Assembly (NCBI GenBank): GCA_041164825.1
Contig: JBEAOO010000071.1
Span: forward strand, 1-6,505
Length of the DNA stretch: 6,505 nt
Direction of reading: 5' to 3'
From: JBEAOO01 sp041164825
GTDB taxonomy: Bacteria; Pseudomonadota; Gammaproteobacteria; Burkholderiales; Burkholderiaceae_C
Shown: piece after piece, positions 1-4,511 of the stretch
Position numbering within the stretch: the first letter of the stretch is position 1
Layout of the letters: every line of letters begins with the position of its first letter
Notes under the pieces: generated by a model
Told to the model about the DNA's origin: nothing
Database searches by the model: none
What the model saw: only the letters and a program-made list of their open reading frames with translations
Translations under genes and position numbers: made by a program

Positions 1-160
1 GGCGGCATGACGGCACTCTGACCGGCCGGGTGGAGGGTGCTCGGGGCAGTTCGGGCTCACCCTGAGCACCATCGCTGGCAATCGATTCGGACGCGCTCGT
101 GGCCACATGGCGTTTGAGCCAAACCTCCAGCAGCGCCTGCGCCAGCTCGGTTTCCTTCAT
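1..160 (-). CDS. Partial unidentified protein, N-terminus only (runs off left edge)
   Basis: An ATG at 158-160 opens a minus-strand frame with no stop for 53 codons up to the window edge. Codons after the ATG are typical of the neighbouring genes (many GCG, CTG, GAG, CAG). The predicted start (MKETELAQALLEVWLKRH) looks like an amphipathic helix and is followed by a Ser/Ala/Pro/Glu-rich, probably disordered stretch. An AAGG lies five bases upstream of the ATG and could serve as a Shine-Dalgarno sequence. The gene lies downstream of, and on the same strand as, the dehydrogenase ending at 462, separated by about 300 bases. I do not recognise the family and assign no function. The frame stays open upstream of the ATG to a stop at 305-307, but codon use there is poor (TGT, TGG, AGG), so I prefer the ATG. 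It could still be a chance open frame. Confidence 0.35.
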   Translation of the reverse strand, partial: MKETELAQALLEVWLKRHVATSASESIASDGAQGEPELPRAPSTRPVRVPSCR

Positions 161-461
161 CCTTGCCTTGCACCACGCGCCATGCACCTTCGTCCATGGC
201 AGGCTCACGCCATGAGCTCGTGACCACTGTGCACGAATGGAGCACCCCGACCTCGCAAGCGGACGGCGTGACCAATTGCGCCGGTTTTGCCACCAACCAC
301 ATGCTCAATGCGCTCAGCTCAGAGCCACACCACAAGCCAGACAATCGAGCCCAGTAGGCGCTCGTTGCGCAAAGACAGGTTCGCGCGGGGGATTGGTGGC
401 GTTTCCTCTGCCGTCCGATGCCACTGACAAGTGGCACACCGGAGCGGGCCCGCTGTGCCGA
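161..461. other. Intergenic stretch with inverted repeats but no convincing gene
   Basis: About 300 bases lie between the dehydrogenase stop and the start of the left-edge partial gene. Open frames on both strands cross it, but their products are rich in Cys, Trp, His and Arg and have no recognisable motif. The part next to the dehydrogenase stop contains inverted repeats that are described separately. I see no tRNA, CRISPR or insertion-sequence ends here. Confidence 0.5.
419..459 (-). repeat. Cluster of inverted repeats just after the dehydrogenase stop
   Basis: Reading the plus strand, TGCCACT at 419-425 pairs with AGTGGCA at 430-436 around a GACA loop. A perfect 12-base palindrome, AGCGGGCCCGCT, lies at 443-454. 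GGCACA at 433-438 could alternatively pair with TGTGCC at 454-459. These lie within about 45 bases of the stop of the minus-strand dehydrogenase, so they could fold in its mRNA 3' end. No T-run follows on the minus strand, so this is not a standard intrinsic terminator. It may be a 3'-end stabilising structure or part of a factor-dependent termination region. Confidence 0.4.
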
Positions 462-1211
462 TCACAGCGCCAAGAAGCCGCCGTCCACGGGAATGGTCAC
501 CCCTGTCACATAAGACGACATCTCGGAAGCAAGAAACACCGCAGGGCCCGCGATCTCATGAGCCTCACCATTGCGCCCCAGCGGAACGCGTTCAAGGAAC
601 TTTGCCCCGGCAGGTGTCTTGACTGCGTCATACGTCATGTCGGTCAGCATGCGACCCGGGGCAAGCGCGTTGACCCGCACGCCTATCGGTCCAAGTTCGC
701 GGGCAAAGTACTGGACCAACGAACGGATGCCCGCCTTGGCTGCGCCATATGCAGCGCTCGACCGCGGCGCGGTAAACGCGGCAATAGACGCCACAAAGAT
801 AATGCTTGCGCCTGCATGCTTCAGCGCGGGCAACAGGGCAACGGTGATATCCCACTGCCCATTGAGGTTCACGTCAATGACCTTGTCCCACATTTGCATC
901 AGATTGGGATCATCCAACGTGACCCGGGGCGAGATGCCTGCATTGTTGACGAGAACGTCGATCGTGCCGTGCTGCGCCACCACGCGACGGCCAAACGCCA
1001 AAACGGCCTCACGGTCGCTGATGTCCAGGGTCTCGGCGCTAGCCTCACCGCCAGATGCTTTGATTTGCACGACAACAGCTTCAGCCGCTGCTCTGTCCAT
1101 GTCCACCACCAGGACATGCGCCCCTTCGGCTGCCAGGCCGATTGCAATGGCCGCCCCCAGACCACGGCCCGCACCGGTTACCGCCGCCGTTTTGCCAGAA
1201 AGTCGAATCAT
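462..1211 (-). CDS. SDR family NAD(P)-dependent oxidoreductase
   Basis: This is a 249-residue classical short-chain dehydrogenase/reductase, the usual length for the family, and it should act as a soluble tetrameric oxidoreductase on a hydroxyl/keto substrate. The Rossmann cofactor motif TGAGRGLG is at residues 12-19. Asp37 at the end of the second strand is typical of enzymes preferring NAD(H). NNAG is at 89-92, the structural Asn of the active site is probably Asn115, and the catalytic Ser142, Tyr155 and Lys159 are present. The C-terminus ends in the common VDGGF pattern at 242-246. The start is the ATG at 1209-1211, with AAGGAG (minus strand, 1222-1227) ten bases upstream. It resembles FabG-like 3-oxoacyl reductases and sugar or alcohol dehydrogenases; the substrate cannot be told from sequence. 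It appears to stand alone, with long non-coding stretches on both sides. A role in fatty acid synthesis is not supported by the context. Confidence 0.9.
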   Translation of the reverse strand: MIRLSGKTAAVTGAGRGLGAAIAIGLAAEGAHVLVVDMDRAAAEAVVVQIKASGGEASAETLDISDREAVLAFGRRVVAQHGTIDVLVNNAGISPRVTLDDPNLMQMWDKVIDVNLNGQWDITVALLPALKHAGASIIFVASIAAFTAPRSSAAYGAAKAGIRSLVQYFARELGPIGVRVNALAPGRMLTDMTYDAVKTPAGAKFLERVPLGRNGEAHEIAGPAVFLASEMSSYVTGVTIPVDGGFLAL

Positions 1212-1271
1212 GGTGTTTTAGCTCCTTGTTGCCCGAACCTTGGTCCGGAAATGTCCAACTTGAAAATGCAT

Positions 1272-1281
1272 GTTGCGCAAC
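1272..1281. promoter_or_regulatory. Possible operator palindrome upstream of the SDR gene
   Basis: GTTGCGCAAC is a perfect 10-base palindrome whose near edge is 60 bases upstream of the dehydrogenase ATG, a usual distance for an operator near a promoter. No well-matched -35/-10 pair is visible around it. A site this short can occur by chance, and no regulator gene lies in the window to pair with it. Confidence 0.25.
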
Positions 1282-1460
1282 CTCTCAGGAAGTGCCCGGC
1301 ATGAGAGCGCTTTTGCGCGGCCCGACGGTGTGCGCATTCGTCCGGCGGCGCCAGGCCTGCCGCACCGCCCATCAGGTCAGACTCCGCTGCATAAACTGCA
1401 CCCACGAAGGACCACAACAGACTGACACTGGCCCGTGAGCCGCGCTAGTGTGGCATAGCA

Positions 1461-1504
1461 TTGGAAATAAAACAATTGTTTGTTTATTAATTGGCCTCTT
1501 TTTT
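1461..1504. promoter_or_regulatory. AT-rich patch with 12-base palindrome, possible promoter/operator
   Basis: In otherwise GC-rich DNA, this stretch is strongly AT-rich and contains the perfect palindrome AAACAATTGTTT at 1470-1481, followed by a six-T run at 1499-1504. On the plus strand, TTGGAA (1461-1466) and TATTAA (1485-1490) with an 18-base spacer resemble a sigma-70 promoter, but no gene follows on that strand. On the minus strand, TTGTTT (1475-1470) could be a -35 box, but the matching -10 is poor. The patch is about 260 bases upstream of the dehydrogenase start. A regulator binding site or a UP-like element is plausible; which transcript it serves is unclear. Confidence 0.35.
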
Positions 1505-1734
1505 CCCCAGTTTGGGCCTGTCTCGCGTCTCGACCGCGCGCCAACCGAACGCATCCCCTCGTCAGCTGACCGTGCCTCCGCGAAACGGCGTGTGAGCCGG
1601 CCTGCTGTCGAAGACAAACGGGACTGTTGAGTGACTCTGGAGCCAGTGGCAGAAACTTGCCGCAAACACACCGACAGGGCCGCCGAACAGGCACTTCCGA
1701 GGGGTTCCGGGAACGGTCGGGGAGACCGCGACAC

Positions 1735-1772
1735 AAAGCAAAAAGCCTTGTAGATCAATGACCTACAAGGCT
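1735..1772 (-). terminator. Rho-independent terminator after tRNA-Val
   Basis: On the minus strand, a perfect 10-bp stem (AGCCTTGTAG at 1744-1753 on the plus strand pairs with CTACAAGGCT at 1763-1772) encloses a nine-base loop. A T-rich tail follows: TTTTT, GC, then TTT. The hairpin begins 11 bases past the CCA end of the tRNA. It should end the tRNA transcript and any read-through from dnaQ. Confidence 0.88.
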
Positions 1773-1782
1773 CTGGCTTTCT

Positions 1783-1857
1783 TGGTGGGCGGTGCAGGGT
1801 TTGAACCTGCGACCCCTGCCGTGTGAAGGCAGTGCTCTACCGCTGAGCTAACCGCCC
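1783..1857 (-). tRNA. tRNA-Val (anticodon CAC)
   Basis: A 75-base cloverleaf with the CCA tail encoded is readable on the minus strand. The acceptor stem GGGCGGT pairs with ACCGCCC and is followed by the discriminator A and CCA. The D arm is GCTC/GAGC. The anticodon stem CTGCC/GGCAG holds the seven-base loop TTCACAC, giving anticodon CAC (1823-1825 on the plus strand), which reads the valine codon GUG. The T arm is GCAGG/CCTGC around TTCAAAC. The gene lies 94 bases after dnaQ on the same strand. No strong promoter of its own is visible in that gap, so co-transcription with dnaQ followed by processing is possible. A strong terminator follows. Confidence 0.97.
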
Positions 1858-1951
1858 GAAACTGGTGCGAGGCGCTTTTGAGCAACTTCGTCTTGGCTTC
1901 GGTGCTACCCGGTGTTTGTCGTTTCGCTTTCGCGTCCCGGCAAGCCTCGGA

Positions 1952-2668
1952 TTATGTCACAAGTTCTCGCCACTTTGTCTTCCCACCCGAAGATTTATCA
2001 ATTTCCTTGAGAACCCGTTCGTGGGCCTCGGCTTCGGCCTCGCTCAGTGCCGTGACGGCCAAGGTGAATTGCGCGAAGTCGATTGCTTCGATGACCGGGC
2101 CGCCACTGCGGCCAGCGCTGCTGGATTCGCCGGCATCGATCACCAGCGAGTTTTGCCCGCGGGTCATGCGGATGTAGACCTCGGCCAGCAACTCGGCGTC
2201 GAGCAGCGCGCCGTGGAAGGTCCGGCTGGTGTTGTCGACCTCCAGGCGCTTGCACAGCGCATCGAGCGAGTTGGCTTTGCCGGGGAACATCTCGCGCGCC
2301 ATCAGCAGGCTGTCGGTCACGCGGCCCACCAGGGTGGGCAACTTGGGGCGGCCCAGGCGGCGCAACTCTTCGTTCATGAAGCCGACGTCGAACACAGCGT
2401 TGTGAATGATGAGCTCGGCCCCGGCCATGTACTCAAGCAACTCGTCGGCCACCTCGGCGAACTTGGGCTTGTCGGCCAGGAAGGCGGTGGTCAGGCCGTG
2501 GATGCGCACGGCCTCTTCGTCGCTGGCGCGTTCGGGGTTGATGTAGAAGTGCTTGTTGTTGCCGGTGAGGCGGCGGCTGACCATCTCGACGCAGCCGATT
2601 TCGACCAGGCGGTCGCCGCCTTCGGCACGCAGGCCCGTGGTTTCTGTGTCGAAGAAAATTTGGCGCAT
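1952..2668 (-). CDS. dnaQ: DNA polymerase III epsilon subunit (3'-5' proofreading exonuclease)
   Basis: This 238-residue protein matches the length and layout of the DnaQ proofreading exonuclease, which removes mispaired 3' ends within the polymerase III core alongside the alpha subunit. Exo I is at residues 5-13 (FFDTETTGL) with metal ligands Asp7 and Glu9. Exo II is around HNAVFDVGF at 89-97 with Asp94. The Exo III-epsilon motif has His152 and Asp157 (HGALLDAELLAEVY). After about residue 180 comes a Ser/Gly-rich linker and a helical tail, where epsilon normally binds alpha. The ATG at 2666-2668 is chosen because the family usually begins MRQI.LDTETTG. No good Shine-Dalgarno sequence precedes it, and the lgt stop is only 24 bases upstream, so translation may depend on coupling to lgt. 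All catalytic residues are intact. It sits in the order lgt-dnaQ-tRNA-Val. Confidence 0.96.
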   Translation of the reverse strand: MRQIFFDTETTGLRAEGGDRLVEIGCVEMVSRRLTGNNKHFYINPERASDEEAVRIHGLTTAFLADKPKFAEVADELLEYMAGAELIIHNAVFDVGFMNEELRRLGRPKLPTLVGRVTDSLLMAREMFPGKANSLDALCKRLEVDNTSRTFHGALLDAELLAEVYIRMTRGQNSLVIDAGESSSAGRSGGPVIEAIDFAQFTLAVTALSEAEAEAHERVLKEIDKSSGGKTKWRELVT

Positions 2669-2692
2669 GGGTGCAATTCGGTCAAAAAGGGT

Positions 2693-3493
2693 TCAGCGGG
2701 CGGCCTGGCGTGTGGCCCAGGTCCACAGGCCGATGCCACCCAAAATCATGGGCACGCACAACCACTGGCCCATGCTCATGTTGAGCGCGAGCAGGCCCAA
2801 AAAGCTGTCGGGCTCGCGGAAATACTCGGCGATGAAGCGGAAGCAGCCGTAGCCGAACAAGAAGGCGCCAGAGACTTGCCCTGTGGCGCGCGGCTTGCGT
2901 GCGTAAAGCCAGAGCAGCGCAAACAGCAACAGGCCCTCCAGTGCGAACTGGTAGAGCTGCGAGGGGTGGCGCGGCAGGTCGCTGCCCGACTGCGGAAACA
3001 CCATCGCCCACGGCAGGCTCGGGTCGGCCGCGCGGCCCCAGAGTTCGCCGTTGATGAAGTTGCCGATGCGCCCGGCGGCCAGGCCGGTGGGCACGCAGGG
3101 CGCTATGAGGTCGGTCACCTCCAGCCAGCGGCGCCGGCGTTGGCGGGCGAACACAGCCATCGCCACCAGCACCCCCAGCAGGCCGCCGTGGAAGGCCATG
3201 CCGCCTTGCCAAACGGCCAAGATTTCCAGCGGGTGCGCCGCGTAGTAGCTGAACTTGTAGAACAGCACATAGCCCAAACGGCCGCCCAGCACCACGCCAA
3301 GCACGCCATAAAACAGCAGGTCTTCAGCGTCTTGGCGGGTCCAGCCGAGGCGCGCAAATTGCGGCTGCGCGGCGCGCTTGGCGGCCAACAGCAAAAACAG
3401 GCCAAAAGCCACCAGGTAGGTGATGCCGTACCAGTGGATGCGCACCGGGCCCAGGGCCAGCGCCACTGGGTCGAATTGCGGGTGCATCAGCAT
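2693..3493 (-). CDS. lgt: Prolipoprotein diacylglyceryl transferase
   Basis: Lgt transfers the diacylglyceryl group of phosphatidylglycerol to the lipobox cysteine of prolipoproteins, the first step of lipoprotein maturation in the inner membrane. The 266-residue sequence has several hydrophobic segments, consistent with the family's seven-helix fold. Conserved parts visible are GGRLGYVLFY (70-79), WQGGMAFHGGLLG with His102 (95-107), the family signature GRIGNFINGELWGR (141-154) with Arg142 and Asn145, HPSQLY (176-181), and RFIAEYFREPD (219-229) with Arg219 and Glu223. The spacing of His102 to Arg142, and of Arg219 to Glu223, matches the Escherichia coli enzyme as I recall it. The start ATG at 3491-3493 has GGAG nine bases upstream; an in-frame ATG two codons later is too far from it. 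A cytoplasmic loop is unusually basic (RQRRRR, 117-122). dnaQ follows after 24 bases, so the two are probably co-transcribed. Confidence 0.97.
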   Translation of the reverse strand: MLMHPQFDPVALALGPVRIHWYGITYLVAFGLFLLLAAKRAAQPQFARLGWTRQDAEDLLFYGVLGVVLGGRLGYVLFYKFSYYAAHPLEILAVWQGGMAFHGGLLGVLVAMAVFARQRRRRWLEVTDLIAPCVPTGLAAGRIGNFINGELWGRAADPSLPWAMVFPQSGSDLPRHPSQLYQFALEGLLLFALLWLYARKPRATGQVSGAFLFGYGCFRFIAEYFREPDSFLGLLALNMSMGQWLCVPMILGGIGLWTWATRQAAR

Positions 3494-3547
3494 GCGGGGT
3501 CACTCCAAAAAAACGGTCTTCGCTTCAAAAGCGTGGGCGCGGTCAGC

Positions 3548-3577
3548 GCGGCAGCGGCGCATTGTCGCCGCTGCCGC
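3548..3577. repeat. Strong GC-rich inverted repeat upstream of lgt
   Basis: GCGGCAGCGGCG (3548-3559) pairs perfectly with CGCCGCTGCCGC (3566-3577) across a six-base loop, giving a very stable 12-bp stem. It lies about 55 bases upstream of the lgt start. No T-run follows directly on either strand, so it is not a classic intrinsic terminator. It could be a leader structure for lgt, a processing or stability element between the Trp-rich gene and lgt, or a member of a dispersed intergenic repeat family. Confidence 0.5.
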
Positions 3578-3647
3578 CCAACAAGCGGCAAGGCCGCCCC
3601 CCCCCGGCCACACGGGTCACCCGGCAGCTGTGGCGGCAAAAGCGGCA

Positions 3648-3667
3648 GAGCGGCCCAGAGGCCGCTC
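3648..3667 (-). terminator. Hairpin after the Trp-rich gene, possible weak terminator
   Basis: GAGCGGCC (3648-3655) pairs with GGCCGCTC (3660-3667) around a CAGA loop, beginning 25 bases past the stop of the Trp-rich gene. On the minus strand the stem is followed by TGCCGCTTTTG, so the nearest T-run has only four T and is displaced by several bases. This is terminator-like but weak. The alternative is a simple stem between genes of one transcript. Confidence 0.3.
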
Positions 3668-3692
3668 CGCAGTGCCTGTCGCCAAAAGCGAT

Positions 3693-3941
3693 TCAGCGGC
3701 GGCGCCGGCTTTTGGTGCCCAGGCCCAACGCTTGCAAATTTTTGGCGCGGCGATCGGCCTTGCGGGCGTCCATCTTGTCCATCTCGCGGCGCTTGGTCCA
3801 ACCCGAGGTGTCGGCCCACCACCACCACAGCATGGCGCCGCCGAATGGCAAGGCGATCAACCACCAGGGCCAAGCGCCGATCGGGCCGATGTCCAGCAGC
3901 CAAAGCAACAAAAGCACCACACCGATCACCACACCAACCAT
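3693..3941 (-). CDS. Small Trp-rich membrane protein (TIGR04438-like)
   Basis: This 82-residue protein has two hydrophobic segments (about residues 3-18 and 25-42) and a strongly basic, charged tail (49-82) ending in RRRR. Nine tryptophans are present, including a run of four at 39-42. The size, Trp content and layout match the small Trp-rich protein family TIGR04438, which I recall as largely restricted to Burkholderiales; its function is unknown. The tail would probably face the cytoplasm by the positive-inside rule. A longer frame begins with an ATG at 3962, but AGGAG lies six bases upstream of the ATG at 3939-3941 and inside the first codons of the longer version, so the shorter start is preferred. 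The gene is upstream of lgt on the same strand with a gap of about 200 bases, and divergent from the cytochrome c gene. Family assignment is from memory of its features. Confidence 0.8.
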   Translation of the reverse strand: MVGVVIGVVLLLLWLLDIGPIGAWPWWLIALPFGGAMLWWWWADTSGWTKRREMDKMDARKADRRAKNLQALGLGTKSRRRR

Positions 3942-3947
3942 GTTTTT

Positions 3948-3952
3948 CTCCT
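3948..3952 (-). promoter_or_regulatory. Ribosome binding site that fixes the Trp-rich protein start
   Basis: AGGAG on the minus strand is separated by six bases (AAAAAC) from the ATG at 3939-3941. Because this site would lie inside the coding sequence if translation began at the ATG at 3960-3962, it argues for the downstream start. Confidence 0.75.
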
Positions 3953-4110
3953 GAGATGCCACATGCCACCGCCGTCAAGAGCCACACCACACAAGCGGGG
4001 CACCACACTCGGCGGCGGTCAACCGCGGTCACTAGAATGCCGTTGAAGTCACTGTAGCGCAGTCAATCACTCGCGCTGCAGCCCACCCGAGACATCGCTG
4101 AAAGGCCCTC

Positions 4111-4410
4111 ATGAAATCGCTGATTGTGTTGACGCTGGCCCTGGCCGCAGGCCCCGTGTTGGCCAATGCCGACCTGGCGCAGAAGAAAAACTGCATGGCT
4201 TGCCACGCGGTCGACAAAAAACTCGTCGGCCCGGCCTACAAGGACGTGGCGGCCAAATACGCCGGCCAAAAAGACGCGGTCGACAAGCTGACCCAAAAGG
4301 TGATGAAGGGCGGCGCAGGCGTGTGGGGCCCGGTGCCCATGCCCGCCAACACCCAAGTGAGCGCAGCAGAGGCAAAACAACTGGTGGAGTGGGTGCTGAG
4401 CACCAAGTGA
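4111..4410 (+). CDS. Periplasmic class I cytochrome c (c551/c552-like)
   Basis: The 99-residue precursor has a Sec signal peptide (residues 1 to about 20: Lys2, hydrophobic core, then VLANA), leaving a mature protein of about 79 residues, the size of small cytochromes c551/c552/c8. The single heme-binding motif CMACH is at 28-32, with Cys28 and Cys31 for covalent attachment and His32 as axial ligand. Met77 in WGPVPMPAN is the likely sixth ligand. A final helix (residues 85-97) carries the LVEWVL pattern typical of class I. It should act as a soluble electron carrier in the periplasm after heme attachment by the cytochrome c maturation system. The ATG has AAGG five bases upstream. The gene is monocistronic, with its own terminator, and divergent from the Trp-rich gene. 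Its partner oxidase or reductase cannot be inferred from the neighbours. Confidence 0.93.
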   Translation: MKSLIVLTLALAAGPVLANADLAQKKNCMACHAVDKKLVGPAYKDVAAKYAGQKDAVDKLTQKVMKGGAGVWGPVPMPANTQVSAAEAKQLVEWVLSTK

Positions 4411-4462
4411 GTCGTCACCGAAGACGTTCTCACCGCCGCGTGATCTGCACGCGGCCACCACG

Positions 4463-4497
4463 ACAAAGGGCTCCTGCGAGGGAGCCCTTTGTGTTTT
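4463..4497 (+). terminator. Rho-independent terminator of the cytochrome c gene
   Basis: ACAAAGGGCTCC (4463-4474) pairs perfectly with GGAGCCCTTTGT (4481-4492) around a six-base loop, followed by GTTTT on the plus strand. It lies about 50 bases after the cytochrome stop and just before the end of the convergent DUF1839 gene. The opposite flank has no T-run, so it works well only for the plus strand. Confidence 0.88.
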
Positions 4498-4511
4498 AAG
4501 CACCGCGCTGT

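Larger units (their letters stand above)
1212..1782. other. Long gene-poor region between the SDR gene and tRNA-Val
   Basis: About 570 bases have no reading frame that looks like a real protein. Several overlapping frames are open on the minus strand, but their products are Cys/Arg/Ser-rich and motif-free. One (1208-1417) starts only at TTG and ends in a TGA overlapping the dehydrogenase ATG, which I take as coincidence. The region holds a GC-rich palindrome near the dehydrogenase start, an AT-rich patch with a 12-base palindrome around 1461-1504, and the tRNA terminator at its right end. I see no integrase or insertion-sequence remnant. The dehydrogenase promoter and any regulator site should lie in this stretch. 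Confidence 0.5.

Noticed and set aside
161..304. Open frame upstream of the left-edge ATG with a faint resemblance to the IS66 TnpA helix-turn-helix (ARSGCSIRAQWSRAHGVS)
   Set aside because: Codon use is poor, spacing to the following Trp does not fit the family, there is no good start codon, and no IS66 ends or partner genes are visible. The match is probably chance.
57..437. Minus-strand 126-codon frame downstream of the dehydrogenase
   Set aside because: It is rich in Cys, Trp and Arg with no motif, and its end overlaps in another frame the better-looking partial gene starting at 160.
237..1304. Plus-strand open frame of 355 codons across the dehydrogenase
   Set aside because: It is the antisense shadow of the dehydrogenase, which has a full set of SDR motifs. 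The shadow product is Cys/His/Arg-rich and unlike any family I recognise.
1363..1372. GCACCGCCCA, identical to ten bases near the 3' end of tRNA-Val, as a possible attachment-site remnant
   Set aside because: The match is short, lies in the opposite orientation to the tRNA, and has no integrase nearby.
1208..1417. 69-codon minus-strand frame whose stop overlaps the dehydrogenase ATG as ATGA
   Set aside because: It needs a TTG start or a late ATG, has no motif, and the dehydrogenase has its own AAGGAG, so a coupled leader peptide is not needed to explain it.
1372..1758. Minus-strand frames of about 120-128 codons between the tRNA and the dehydrogenase
   Set aside because: Two different frames are open over the same bases, both give Arg/Ser/Cys-rich products, and they cross the tRNA terminator and the AT-rich patch. 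No coding signal favours either.
3487..4032. 181-codon minus-strand frame over the Trp-rich gene and the gap before lgt
   Set aside because: It is out of frame with the Trp-rich gene, which has a better start, ribosome binding site and membrane-protein pattern. The longer frame is a shadow.
4033..4038. TAGAAT as a -10 box for the cytochrome c promoter
   Set aside because: The hexamer is close to consensus but the matching -35 position reads CGGCGG, so I do not list it as a promoter.
1865..4057. Very long plus-strand open frame (730 codons) over dnaQ, lgt and the Trp-rich gene
   Set aside because: It lies antisense to three recognisable genes, its product is a low-complexity Ala/Gln/His/Gly/Arg-rich sequence with no motif, and long antisense frames are expected in GC-rich coding DNA.
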